Positions 51,831 to 60,426 of a DNA stretch of 64,000 bases are shown here, piece by piece. Location: NCBI GenBank assembly GCA_052103955.1, contig JBQELO010000001.1, positions 1 to 64,000 on the forward strand, read 5' to 3'. The notes below the pieces were generated by a model that ran no database searches, had not been told where the DNA came from, and saw only the letters and a program-made list of their open reading frames with translations. This DNA comes from Paenalcaligenes sp052103955 (GTDB lineage Bacteria; Pseudomonadota; Gammaproteobacteria; Burkholderiales; Burkholderiaceae_B). The position numbers and the translations under genes were made by a program. The stretch's first letter is position 1; each line of letters starts with the position of its first letter.

Positions 51831-52634
51831 TTAATCGTCGGTGTGTACTGGAGGCCCTGGTGGGTTCCTAAAGCCTTCGGCTTTGATATCGTGTTTACGC
51901 ATCAAAGCCCAAAATGCACGTCTATGCTTTTGCACTGAACGCGCTGCCATGGCGATGTTCCCTGCGCTACGCCCCAATGCGGCACGTATATACGCTTTCT
52001 CAAACCGCGAAACCACAATATTTTTGGCTTCTTGGAAGGACTCTCGCGAGGTGGCATACCGTGTAGCAACCGCCGCCGCATACGCTTCAAGAGTGGCCCC
52101 GCTCTGCTGCAATATGGTAGCGCATAAATGGTCTTCTTCGACACTGTGGCCTGCGCCTACCTTATCGAGGTCCATCGCATAATAGGCAGTAGTTGCCTTA
52201 TCGTGCAAAGCGTGGGTAGTTTGCCGCACCCGTTTCAACATGTAGATACGCGTACGCAGCTCTTCTAAGCACATAGGAGCACGTAGAAAATCCGCCACAC
52301 CCAGTGTTAACAAGTCACCCATAGCGGTGGCTTTTAAATCTTCTACTAAACAAAACAGCGGAGTTTGAAAGCTTTGCTGTGCAAAAAACAGGCTTTTACG
52401 CACAAACGCTAAGTTGTGCTGACCAACGGATAACAAACAGGCATCGAATCGTCTGGCTGGCATGGCCAATGCACGCAATAACTGTGTGTCATCAACCTGC
52501 TGTGCCAAAACTGAATCATGACGCTCTAGCATTTGCACCCGTAGTTTACCCTGCGCATGTTCCCCCACAAAAGCACGAGCCCTTTCATGCGTTTCGTCTA
52601 GCCTTACTACCGCACAATCGATGGGATCTTTCAT
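51831..52634 (-). CDS. Orphan pseudoreceiver regulator with Fis-type DNA-binding domain
   Basis: 267 residues. Residues 1-135 resemble a receiver domain, but no aspartate stands at the end of beta-3 (FDACLLSVGQ) and the usual Lys-Pro is replaced (FLRAPMCLEEL), so phosphorylation is unlikely. A middle region without recognisable motifs follows. The last 50 residues form a Fis/NtrC-type helix-turn-helix (VVSRFEKAYIRAALGRSAGNIAMAARS, then HRRAFWALMRKH). The AAA+ sigma-54 domain found in NtrC is missing. No sensor kinase is adjacent. GGAGG sits 9 nt before the ATG. Targets are unknown; the gene is near hemE but separated by 30 bp and in the same direction. Confidence 0.82.
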   Translation of the reverse strand: MKDPIDCAVVRLDETHERARAFVGEHAQGKLRVQMLERHDSVLAQQVDDTQLLRALAMPARRFDACLLSVGQHNLAFVRKSLFFAQQSFQTPLFCLVEDLKATAMGDLLTLGVADFLRAPMCLEELRTRIYMLKRVRQTTHALHDKATTAYYAMDLDKVGAGHSVEEDHLCATILQQSGATLEAYAAAVATRYATSRESFQEAKNIVVSRFEKAYIRAALGRSAGNIAMAARSVQKHRRAFWALMRKHDIKAEGFRNPPGPPVHTDD

Positions 52635-52754
52635 CGTTTACCTCCATGAATGCCTGCATTACAAACATGGATGTACTGTAGTTAAAGCCTAAATCGCCCA
52701 CAATTCGGTGTTCTGACAACTCAGCAACTACCGACTGATAATAGGGTCAGCCCC

Positions 52755-53702
52755 TTATGGGCGGGTGCACCGTCGCAACTCGGCTGGCATAGACTCACCA
52801 TCATCCCATGATGCAGGGTCTTCCAAAGGCTCTAAATGACTATCTATTTGGATGGGGTTCACCACATTAGCAATGCGTTGCTCTATTTGCTCAAGCAAAT
52901 CGTGCCCTTTCTGCACCGTCCAGCTACCAGGCACCAGTATATGTACTGACATAAAGCGCTGAGCACCCGAGCGTCGCGTACGTAAGGCGTGATACAGCAC
53001 CCCTTGTGCGTGGTATTCGTCTAGTACAGCAGTAATTTGGGCGATCTCGTCATCCGCCAAGGCTGCATCCATCAACCCATTAATAGAGCGTTTCACCAAG
53101 CCCCAGCCTGTACGAATAATATGCAAGCCAACCCCAATGGCAACCACCGCATCTACCCACAGCCAACCGGTAAGCATTACGATGCCAACCCCAACCAACA
53201 CGCCGCCGGTAGTCCAAACATCGCTAAGAATGTGCTGGGCATCGGCTTCTAGGGTAATAGAGTCATGACGGCGAGCAGCCGACAGCAACACGCGCGCCAA
53301 CACAAAGTTCACGATAGAGGCCAACACCGCCAACCCCATACCCAAACCGGGTTGTTCTAGCGCGGTGGGATTAAACAAATGATCAACGGCTGTCACGATA
53401 ATCATCAGGGCGGCTAATAGGATCAGCATCCCTTCTGCGCCACTGGAAAAATACTCTACTTTCTCGTGCCCGTACGGGTGTTTTTCGTCGGCAGGCTTAG
53501 CCGCGATAATCAGCACAATCAGGGCCAAAATAGCGGCCACTAAATTGACAATAGATTCCAGTGCATCGGACAACAAACCAACTGAGCCGGTTAAGGCGTA
53601 CGCGCCGGATTTCAAGGCAATGGTAATAATTGCGCCCACAATGGATAGCACAGCAAAACGCACCAACGACGGTCTAGTTTGCTGGATTTCTGGCTGTTGC
53701 AT
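52755..53702 (-). CDS. Cation diffusion facilitator-family transporter (FieF-like)
   Basis: 315 residues with six transmembrane helices and a cytoplasmic C-terminal domain. It should export a divalent metal (zinc, iron, cobalt or manganese) by proton exchange. Site A in helix 2 reads GLLSDALESIVN and in helix 5 HDSITLEADAQHILSDVW; the helix-2 part has Ser and Asn where FieF has a second Asp, so metal selectivity may differ. KHPYGHEKVEYFSS is the conserved loop. AGGAGAGG precedes the ATG. It diverges from ogt. Confidence 0.9.
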   Translation of the reverse strand: MQQPEIQQTRPSLVRFAVLSIVGAIITIALKSGAYALTGSVGLLSDALESIVNLVAAILALIVLIIAAKPADEKHPYGHEKVEYFSSGAEGMLILLAALMIIVTAVDHLFNPTALEQPGLGMGLAVLASIVNFVLARVLLSAARRHDSITLEADAQHILSDVWTTGGVLVGVGIVMLTGWLWVDAVVAIGVGLHIIRTGWGLVKRSINGLMDAALADDEIAQITAVLDEYHAQGVLYHALRTRRSGAQRFMSVHILVPGSWTVQKGHDLLEQIEQRIANVVNPIQIDSHLEPLEDPASWDDGESMPAELRRCTRP

Positions 53703-53819
53703 ACCCTCTCCTGTTTGGGCCTAATTGCACCGTTTGCCATTATACGTCAGCGCATTTTTCCTAAAGCGGATGCGAATCAGACGCGAAAACTCTACACTGT
53801 CTCACTACCTATTTTTTGC

Positions 53820-54389
53820 ATGGCTGCCCTTATGTCTACCCTTTTTCTACTCGAACGTGCCGCCTCACCGTTGGGTGAAATGTTAGTGGTGACTGACGAA
53901 CAAGGGCGCTTACGTGCGCTAGATTGGGACGATTACGCTGAGCGCCTGCACACGCTGATGCAACGCCAATACAAAGACCAGCCTTACACACTGCAAGCAA
54001 CCGATATACGCTCGGATGCTGCACGTGCTGTGCTGCGTTATTTCGAGGGCGACATGCAGGCCATCGCACACCTGCCCGCCCAAACAGGCGGTACGGCATT
54101 TCAACAGCAAGTGTGGGCCTGCTTACTCACTATCCCTTGTGGGCAAACCATTAGCTATGGTGAATTAGCAAACCGTATTGGTAACCCAAAAGCGGTACGT
54201 GCGGTAGGTTTAGCCAATGGCGCAAACCCCATTAGCATTGTGGTGCCCTGCCATCGTGTGATTGGCAGCAACCAGCGCTTAACGGGTTATGGCGGTGGCT
54301 TGCCACGTAAACAATGGCTACTGCAACATGAATATGCCCATACACAGCAAGAAACAGAGTGTGGCCAATTGCCTTTGGCCTTACGCTAA
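53820..54389 (+). CDS. ogt: Methylated-DNA-[protein]-cysteine S-methyltransferase
   Basis: About 189 residues. An N-terminal methyltransferase-like domain is followed by the DNA-binding domain with FQQQVWACLLTIPCGQTISYGELANRIGNPKAVRAVG and the acceptor PCHRV in IVVPCHRVIGSNQRLTGYGGG. It removes alkyl groups from O6-guanine or O4-thymine in a suicide reaction. The ATG at 53820 is chosen; the frame is open 141 bases upstream into the divergent promoter, and another ATG follows at 53832. No strong ribosome binding site is visible. Confidence 0.9.
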   Translation: MAALMSTLFLLERAASPLGEMLVVTDEQGRLRALDWDDYAERLHTLMQRQYKDQPYTLQATDIRSDAARAVLRYFEGDMQAIAHLPAQTGGTAFQQQVWACLLTIPCGQTISYGELANRIGNPKAVRAVGLANGANPISIVVPCHRVIGSNQRLTGYGGGLPRKQWLLQHEYAHTQQETECGQLPLALR

Positions 54390-54420
54390 AGGCTCATAGG
54401 ACTTTTTATGAAGCTCTGCC

Positions 54421-55254
54421 ATGCGTACTACTACACACCATACTGCTCTCATTGCTGAGGCTTGCCGCCAACTGCAATCACTAGACCCAGCCCCCAGCTT
54501 GGCAGAGCTGTCAGCATCCGCAGGGCTTAGCCCCTACCACTTTCACCGTGTTTTCAAAGCAGAAACCGGTTTAACTCCAAAAGCTTATGCCGCTGCCTGC
54601 CGGGCTCAACGACTGCGCTCTGCTCTGCAAGACCCTAAACACACCGTGACCGATGCCATCTATGAAGCAGGCTTTAACTCCAACAGCCGCTTTTATGAAC
54701 AGTCACAACAACTGTTAGGCATGCCAGCCAAAGACTACAAAACCGGTGGTTCGGGATCTGATATTCGCTTTGCGTTAGGGCAGTGTTCGCTAGGGGCCAT
54801 TGCGGTGGCACAAAGTCAGCATGGCGTCTGTGCCATTTTGTTGGATGACGACCCACAAACTGTGCTGCAACAACTGCAAGACTTGTTTCCCAAGGCACAA
54901 CTGATAGGCGATGACCCCGACTTCGATCTGTTGGTGGCTCACGTTGTGGGGGCTATAGAGCAACCCAACATAGGCATACACCTACCCTTAGATATACAAG
55001 GCACAGCCTTCCAAGAGCGCGTGTGGCAAGCTCTGCGCGAGATTCCGCCAGGCTCTACGGTAAGCTATGCCGAGCTGGCTACACGCATAGGCTCTCCCAA
55101 AGCGGTACGCGCGGTTGCCAATGCGTGCGGCGCTAATAAATTAGCCTTTGCTATCCCTTGCCACCGCGTCGTTCGCAGCAATGGTGAGCTAGGTGGTTAC
55201 CGCTGGGGTTTAGCGCGCAAACAACAACTGTTGCAACGCGAGCAGTCAGCCTAA
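54421..55254 (+). CDS. Ada-like AraC/methyltransferase protein lacking the Ada N-terminal domain
   Basis: 277 residues. An AraC-type helix-turn-helix covers about 10-100 (LAELSASAGLSPYHFHRVFKAETGLTPKAYA, ITDAIYEAGFNSNSRFYE-like VTDAIYEAGFNSNSRFYE). The C-terminal 170 residues are an O6-alkylguanine transferase with the acceptor FAIPCHRVVRSNGELGGYRWG. E. coli Ada has a further zinc-binding N-terminal domain whose cysteine accepts methyl from phosphotriesters and switches on transcription; that domain is absent here and no ORF upstream encodes it. The gene lies 31 bp after ogt. It may be a repair enzyme and a regulator with a different trigger. Confidence 0.88.
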   Translation: MRTTTHHTALIAEACRQLQSLDPAPSLAELSASAGLSPYHFHRVFKAETGLTPKAYAAACRAQRLRSALQDPKHTVTDAIYEAGFNSNSRFYEQSQQLLGMPAKDYKTGGSGSDIRFALGQCSLGAIAVAQSQHGVCAILLDDDPQTVLQQLQDLFPKAQLIGDDPDFDLLVAHVVGAIEQPNIGIHLPLDIQGTAFQERVWQALREIPPGSTVSYAELATRIGSPKAVRAVANACGANKLAFAIPCHRVVRSNGELGGYRWGLARKQQLLQREQSA

Positions 55255-55271
55255 ACAACATACCCCCCCAT

Positions 55272-55318
55272 ATAAAAAACACCCCAAACGGTGGGCATAA
55301 ACCCAACCTTGGGGTGTT
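55272..55318 (-). terminator. Rho-independent terminator of the porin-fusion gene
   Basis: On the minus strand AACACCCCAA and TTGGGGTGTT form a 10-bp outer stem with an inner GGTTGGG/CCCACC stem, followed by six T. It ends the message of the gene at 55373-57106. Confidence 0.88.
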
Positions 55319-55372
55319 ACACGTACAGAGCTAAAGTTTAGAACCCTGCTCTGCATTCACCACGGAAAGTGC

Positions 55373-57106
55373 TTAGAAGTGATGCGTCAGACCTACCGCC
55401 ACACGGTTTGAGTGAGGCTCTGCTGCGGTCACGACGTTTTCTGGATCGTAGTGTTTGCCATGTGCCGCAAACGCATACAGGCTAGTACGTGGCGACAAGG
55501 GATACACATAGCCCAGGGACATTACCTGCATTTTTCTGGCTTTGCTGCCAGTGTCTTCCCATGTCCAGTTTGGTTTTCCTAGTGCCCACTGCATTTGTAC
55601 TTCGCCACCACCCAACTCCACTGCGGCACCTAGGTACCATGTATCCAGTCGACCACCATTAATGAATTCCTCAGGCCCCAAACCATCCAGCCCAATATCC
55701 TCTAAACTTGCCGGTGCTTCTTCACCGTTGCGACCTACAAAGCCGTTTTGTTGACGACTCCATGCCGTAGCCAAGCGCACGCTACCGAAGTCATAGCTCA
55801 ACGCTAGCTGTGTAGCTTGCGGTGCGCGAGCTTTATCGCTGCTATTGACGCTTACGCGTTGTAAGCGCTCGAAGCTGGCTGCCACTTGCCATGGCCCATT
55901 CTCATAGCGCCCAGCGACGCTATACAGTTGTTTGCGGTTCTTTTCCCAGTCGCGTTCACCTACATCGCGGCTATGTGTCACCCCGAGTTGAAAACCCGAC
56001 CATTCAGGGCTGACCCATGTCGCCGCGCTAGAGACCTGATAGTTGTCCGAGGCACGCATCAGCGCCCCCATACCAAAATCTTTCCAACCCGCAATTTCCA
56101 GCTCAGACACAAACTCTTGGCCCACGGTGTACTGGCGACCAAAACGCAGCTCACCCCATTGCTCATTGCTTAACCCTAACCACGATTGGTAGTTAAACAA
56201 ACGATCAGGCTCTTCAGCCGAACCTGTTAACAAATTCAAACCGCCTTCCAATCTGAAATTGGCATACGTGCCACCGCCCAAATCTTCCTGACCACGCAAG
56301 CCCCACAGCGAATCCGTTTGGCCCCCTTCCTCTAACCCTGTGCGATGCCCATGGCCTGAAATACGAGTCCAGCTCATACCTGTATCCAACGTACCGTACA
56401 ACGATAGCTCTGTTTCAGCGTGACTGGCGGCGGAATGTAAGGCCAAGCCACCTGCTGCAAGCATTAGCGCACAACTACCCGCAAGACGCAGCAAACTATG
56501 ACGCCAGCTTGCCAACCCAGAACGATGCTCTTGCTCGCGGCACTTTTGCTGCGGCATCTGCATTAATAAACTCAACAACGTTTGTTCTCCAGTAGCCACC
56601 ACTACAGCTTGTGCCGTACCTGCAATCACTTTATCGCCCATGGCGCAGCTATCTGGCCATGCTTGCAACACCATGCGTTCCAGCACCAGGTTGTCTTGGT
56701 TAATTAATCGTAGGTCTGCAGGTACCCAATCGCCAGCCGCCAACAACACCATATCGCCAGGCACCAACAAGCTAGCAGAGACTTTGCCTTGATAGCTGCC
56801 CTCGTGGCCTGCCACGGGGTTTTGTCTACGCACGGTGCAGCTTTGCTGTGACATCATTTTTGCGTAGGCCGCCAAGTCTGGCGCACTGTCTTTTTTCACC
56901 GCCACACGGTTTAAGCCCTGCTTCATCAGCCTGTTTAACACGTCAGAGAAAGACAGCCCTTGATGTTGCGTATCCAACTTTTTCAGCACAGCAGGCAAAG
57001 ACAAGTGTGCGTAGGTGGACAGCAGACAGTTGACTCTACGCACAGTACGCAGTGGCGTAGCAGCGGAGCCATCGAAGAAAATGGGGGATTGGTATACATG
57101 TTGCAT
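55373..57106 (-). CDS. Fusion of a P-type ATPase fragment with a Gram-negative porin
   Basis: 577 residues from the ATG at 57106, which has AGGA 10 nt upstream; the frame is open 129 bases further up. Residues 30-85 resemble the cation-ATPase N-terminal domain (LPAVLKKLDTQHQGLSFSDV). Residues 105-180 match the actuator of MgtA-like pumps (LVPGDMVLLAAGDWVPADL, IAGTAQAVVVATGEQ) but lack TGES, and no transmembrane helix or DKTGT domain exists. At 200-230 a typical signal peptide follows (LLRLAGSCALMLAAGG, cleavage near SHA-ETE), then a complete porin: LSLYGTLDTGMSW, GLRGQEDLGGGTYANFRLEGG, LRFGRQYTV and terminal VAVGLTHHF. An internal ATG at 56563 could begin the porin alone, with a long n-region. 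Whether the ATPase part is translated, exported or a relic is open. Confidence 0.75.
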   Translation of the reverse strand: MQHVYQSPIFFDGSAATPLRTVRRVNCLLSTYAHLSLPAVLKKLDTQHQGLSFSDVLNRLMKQGLNRVAVKKDSAPDLAAYAKMMSQQSCTVRRQNPVAGHEGSYQGKVSASLLVPGDMVLLAAGDWVPADLRLINQDNLVLERMVLQAWPDSCAMGDKVIAGTAQAVVVATGEQTLLSLLMQMPQQKCREQEHRSGLASWRHSLLRLAGSCALMLAAGGLALHSAASHAETELSLYGTLDTGMSWTRISGHGHRTGLEEGGQTDSLWGLRGQEDLGGGTYANFRLEGGLNLLTGSAEEPDRLFNYQSWLGLSNEQWGELRFGRQYTVGQEFVSELEIAGWKDFGMGALMRASDNYQVSSAATWVSPEWSGFQLGVTHSRDVGERDWEKNRKQLYSVAGRYENGPWQVAASFERLQRVSVNSSDKARAPQATQLALSYDFGSVRLATAWSRQQNGFVGRNGEEAPASLEDIGLDGLGPEEFINGGRLDTWYLGAAVELGGGEVQMQWALGKPNWTWEDTGSKARKMQVMSLGYVYPLSPRTSLYAFAAHGKHYDPENVVTAAEPHSNRVAVGLTHHF

Positions 57107-57331
57107 GGGTCTGTCCTGCAAGTGATGCGAAAATACGAGGCTATTTAATGACGTAGCCATCAAGTAGCACGAACTACCGGTATTTTCGCATCGCCTCACA
57201 CCCACAGCCAGACTGCCTTGGCATAGTACTGGCATCTAAAAGCATCACTTCACTATACGCAGGTATAGTGCCTAGCCTACAGAATACAAACGATGCTTCT
57301 TTTACGACTTGTCATACTGAAAAACCACGGC

Positions 57332-57856
57332 TTAGCGGTGGTCATCACTATGGATTTGCAGGGCCTCTAAGAAGCGCGACACCATGTTGTATGTGGCAAT
57401 GGTAGCCGTAAGCTCTACCACTTCACGTTTGCTGAAATGCGAACGTATGGCGTCGAATACGACATCGTCTACCTGAATATCACGTGTCATGGCATCGGTA
57501 TACGCCAACACTGCACGGGTACGATCGTCAAACAGCGTTGAGCTTTTCCACGTGTGCAACTCATCCAATTGCGCTTGGCTTACACCCTCTTTTAGTGCGA
57601 TAGGCGCGTGCTGATCAGCTTCATAAGGCGCTTTATTTAGCACCGCTACCCGCATAATGATTAGCTCGCGCAAATCGCCAGGCAAACTGCTATTCAAACG
57701 TATGCCCGTTAAATGATTCAGCCAGCCTTTAGCAATGGGCGGGCTGTTTAACAGCATTTGGTACAAGTGCAGTACGCTACCGCGTTCGGCAACAATCTGC
57801 TCTACCAGCGGGCTTACCTCGGGGTCTTGTAAATCGGCGTACTCAATACGAGCCAT
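57332..57856 (-). CDS. Carboxymuconolactone decarboxylase-family protein
   Basis: 174 residues, all-helical CMD/AhpD-like fold (LRELIIMRVAVLNKAPYEADQHAPIA, then REVVELTATIATYNMVSRFLEAL). The redox Cys-x-x-Cys of AhpD is absent (YEADQHAP), so it is not an alkylhydroperoxidase of the classical kind; members without the cysteines act as decarboxylases or have no known role. It has a strong GGAGG before its ATG and lies 18 bp after the aminotransferase stop, so it belongs to that operon. Confidence 0.85.
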   Translation of the reverse strand: MARIEYADLQDPEVSPLVEQIVAERGSVLHLYQMLLNSPPIAKGWLNHLTGIRLNSSLPGDLRELIIMRVAVLNKAPYEADQHAPIALKEGVSQAQLDELHTWKSSTLFDDRTRAVLAYTDAMTRDIQVDDVVFDAIRSHFSKREVVELTATIATYNMVSRFLEALQIHSDDHR

Positions 57857-57874
57857 GCAATATTCCTCCGTGCA

Positions 57875-59209
57875 TCAAGAAGCGTGAACAGGCAGTACCT
57901 GATGGATGGTCTGCGTTAACAGTTCAACAATACGGCTGATATCTTCAGCGGTACAAATAAACGGTGGCGCCAACAAGATGTGATCACCTTGCACGCCATC
58001 AATCGTGCCACCACCGGGATACATTAACAAACCTAGCGACTGTGCGGCGGCCTTCATTTTGGCATGGGTTTTTAGCGTGGGGTCTAAGGTGGCTTTGCTT
58101 TGTTTGTCTGAAACCAGCTCAATACCAGTAAATAAACCACGGCCACGTATGTCGCCCACATTAGGGTGCGAACCTAAGGCAGCACGCAATTCGCTGCGTA
58201 ATTGCTCACCACGCTCTCGCACGTTTTGCAGCAAATGATCGCGCTCAATCACTTTCTGTACAGCCAACGCACCCGCACACGCTGTGGCATGGCTCATGTA
58301 GGTATGGCCATGCTGGAAATACCCAGAGCCTGCCAAAATCGCTTGATAGATTTTGTCGCTGGCGAGCATCGCACCAATAGGTTGATAGCCTGCCCCCAAG
58401 CCTTTAGCAATGGTGATGATGTCTGGTGCTACGCCATCTTCGGCACAGGCAAACAGATGGCCTGTACGCCCCATACCGCACATTACCTCGTCGAAAATCA
58501 GCAATACACCATGGCGATCACACACTTCGCGGATTTTCTGCAAGTAACCAGCCACGGGGGGTAACACCCCGGCTGTCGCTCCCACTACAGGTTCTGCCAC
58601 AAAAGCAGCCACATTTTCTGGGCCTAATTTCCGGATGGTGCTGTCTAGCTCATCGGCCAAACGTTGTGCGTAGCTTTCTTCGCTTTCACCATCCAACTGA
58701 TCGCGGTACGCATAGCAAGGCGACACATGGTAGGACTCGGTCAGCAGCGGCAAGAAAGGCGCTCTACGCCATGCGTTACCACCAATTCCCAACGCCCCCA
58801 AGGTGTTGCCGTGATAGCTTTGGCGTCTAGCAATAAAAATATGCTTGGACGGTTGATTCGTGTCTACAAAGTACTGACGTGCCAGTTTTAGTGCAGCTTC
58901 TACGGCCTCAGAGCCACCGGATACAAAATACACGTGCTGTAAATCGCCAGGAGCCCGCTCTATTAAGAAGTCAGCCAGTTCCTCTACGGCATCGTTGGTG
59001 AAGAAAGCCGAGTGTGCATACGGCAACACATCCAATTGGTTTTTAATAGCCGCCACCACATCAGGATGGCTGTGCCCTAGGCACGATACGGCCGCCCCAC
59101 CTGAGGCATCCAAGTAACGTTTACCGTCAGCATCAATAAGATATATACCCTCACCGCGCACAGCACGTGGCAGCTGTGTTTTGGGATTGCGATGAAATAC
59201 GTGAGTCAT
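57875..59209 (-). CDS. Class III (omega-type) aminotransferase
   Basis: 444 residues, PLP-dependent. GKRYLDASGGAAVSCLGHSHPDV, FVSGGSEAVEAALKLARQYF, QSYHGNTLGALGIGGN, LIFDEVMCGMGRTG with the PLP-contact aspartate and TIAKGLGAGYQPIGA with the Schiff-base lysine are clear. The group uses amines, omega-amino acids or keto acids with pyruvate or 2-oxoglutarate; the substrate here is unknown. I start at the ATG 59209 (MTHVFHRNPK), preceded by AGGTAG; an upstream open extension of 47 residues is not family-like. It diverges from the RpiR gene and is followed by the CMD-like gene. Confidence 0.9.
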   Translation of the reverse strand: MTHVFHRNPKTQLPRAVRGEGIYLIDADGKRYLDASGGAAVSCLGHSHPDVVAAIKNQLDVLPYAHSAFFTNDAVEELADFLIERAPGDLQHVYFVSGGSEAVEAALKLARQYFVDTNQPSKHIFIARRQSYHGNTLGALGIGGNAWRRAPFLPLLTESYHVSPCYAYRDQLDGESEESYAQRLADELDSTIRKLGPENVAAFVAEPVVGATAGVLPPVAGYLQKIREVCDRHGVLLIFDEVMCGMGRTGHLFACAEDGVAPDIITIAKGLGAGYQPIGAMLASDKIYQAILAGSGYFQHGHTYMSHATACAGALAVQKVIERDHLLQNVRERGEQLRSELRAALGSHPNVGDIRGRGLFTGIELVSDKQSKATLDPTLKTHAKMKAAAQSLGLLMYPGGGTIDGVQGDHILLAPPFICTAEDISRIVELLTQTIHQVLPVHAS

Positions 59210-59373
59210 AGCGGCTACCTTTAAATCCGTAAGAGGAACAGCACCAATAAAAACAACACTTGTTGAATATGATAATAACAATACAACAAATAAATCAATT
59301 GCTGTGCATAATCCAATAAAAGCCTTTTTTCTGTGGCCTCTTTGCCGCAAGCTAGTTGATATATACTTTGCCC

Positions 59374-60264
59374 ATGACGCGCCAACACCTTGCTCCCCCT
59401 ACGACTTTCGATGATTTGATACAGCGCCTACAGGCCGAATTTTCTAGCCTGCCACCGCAGTTTCAAGTCGCTGTACGCTATTTGTTAGACCACCCTGCAG
59501 AAGTGCCTGTGGTCTCTATGCGTACGGTTGCCAGCCAAGCCGGTGTGCAGCCAGCAACCTTAGTACGCCTAGCGCAATCGCTGGGCTACAGCGGGTGGGC
59601 GGGGCTAAAAACCGTGTTTGTGCATTCGCTGCCACAAACCGTGGTGAAGGGTTACGCCGAGCAAGCCCAACGTGTTGTGCGCAATAAACGCTCGCCCAAC
59701 AAGCAGCAAAAAATGCTGGATGCGCAAATGCTGAACATCCAAGCATTGGAAAACCTGAACACCGAGAAGCTGCCGGCCATTACCGACATGATCCACAAAG
59801 CCAAGCGCGTGTATGTGGCGGGTTTTAGGGCATCCTACCCCCCTGCATTTGGCTTTCATTATCTGTACCGGTTGTTCCGCCCGTCGGTATACATGCTGCG
59901 CAGCGATGCCGGCACGTTGGAAATGGAGTTACGCAGCCTAGGCCCCAGTGATGTAGTACTGCTTATAGGTTTTGCGCCCTATTCTCAGGAAATCGTACGT
60001 GTGTATGAGGCCGCTAAAGCCGCTGGCAGCCAAATCGTCTCTATGTGCGACAGCCCTGTTGCTCCCATTGCTCTAGAAGCCAATGGCTTGCTGCTGTTTA
60101 ACACCGAAACCTCATCGTTCTTCCCCTCTATTACCGCCGCTTCTGCGCTGGTAGAAGTACTGGCCGAACAACTGCTAGCACGCACCGGCATGCGCGCGGT
60201 GAACGACATAGCTAAAGCCGAACAACAACTGCACCACACTGGCGCCTACTGGACTAAGCACTAA
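59374..60264 (+). CDS. RpiR-family transcriptional regulator (first of two)
   Basis: 296 residues from the ATG at 59374 (a TTG 18 bases upstream is also in frame). The N-terminal RpiR helix-turn-helix covers about 10-85 (FQVAVRYLLDHPAEVPVVSMRTVASQAGVQPATLVRLAQSLGYSGW). The C-terminal SIS sugar-phosphate-type domain covers about 130-270 (RVYVAGFRASYPPAFGF, VVLLIGFAPYSQEIVRVYEAAKAAGSQIV). It stands between the divergent aminotransferase and the C45 gene. The inverted operators at 60292-60334 follow directly and are its most likely targets, possibly with 59286-59302. Confidence 0.91.
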   Translation: MTRQHLAPPTTFDDLIQRLQAEFSSLPPQFQVAVRYLLDHPAEVPVVSMRTVASQAGVQPATLVRLAQSLGYSGWAGLKTVFVHSLPQTVVKGYAEQAQRVVRNKRSPNKQQKMLDAQMLNIQALENLNTEKLPAITDMIHKAKRVYVAGFRASYPPAFGFHYLYRLFRPSVYMLRSDAGTLEMELRSLGPSDVVLLIGFAPYSQEIVRVYEAAKAAGSQIVSMCDSPVAPIALEANGLLLFNTETSSFFPSITAASALVEVLAEQLLARTGMRAVNDIAKAEQQLHHTGAYWTKH

Positions 60265-60291
60265 TACTGTCCTTGCACTACCGCCACAAAG

Positions 60292-60334
60292 GCAAATAAA
60301 TTTGCGCAAAAACATTTAAAGCAAATTTATTTGC
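60292..60334. promoter_or_regulatory. Twin inverted operators GCAAAT-N2-ATTTGC
   Basis: GCAAATAAATTTGC (60292-60305) and GCAAATTTATTTGC (60321-60334) are exact reverse complements of each other, and each is itself a 6-2-6 palindrome. Their centres are 29 bp apart. They lie 93 bp upstream of the C45 gene, between the two RpiR genes. A related but incomplete copy (CAAATAAAT) occurs at 59287-59295, in front of the first RpiR gene. Confidence 0.65.
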
Positions 60335-60426
60335 ATAACCAGCACTATTCTTCCATACTGTAAAAACGAAGCGAGCACCTGCGACACTGCGCTTGCCCAT
60401 CTTCACCTTTATCAGTAGCCAGAATT

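Noticed and set aside
53679..53819. N-terminal extension of ogt that looks like a membrane segment
   Set aside because: It overlaps the divergent cation-efflux gene and its promoter; family members start near MSTLFLLERAASPLG.
59210..59350. Hydrophobic 47-residue N-terminal extension of the aminotransferase
   Set aside because: It would cover the divergent promoter; the ATG at 59209 has a ribosome binding site and gives the normal family N-terminus.
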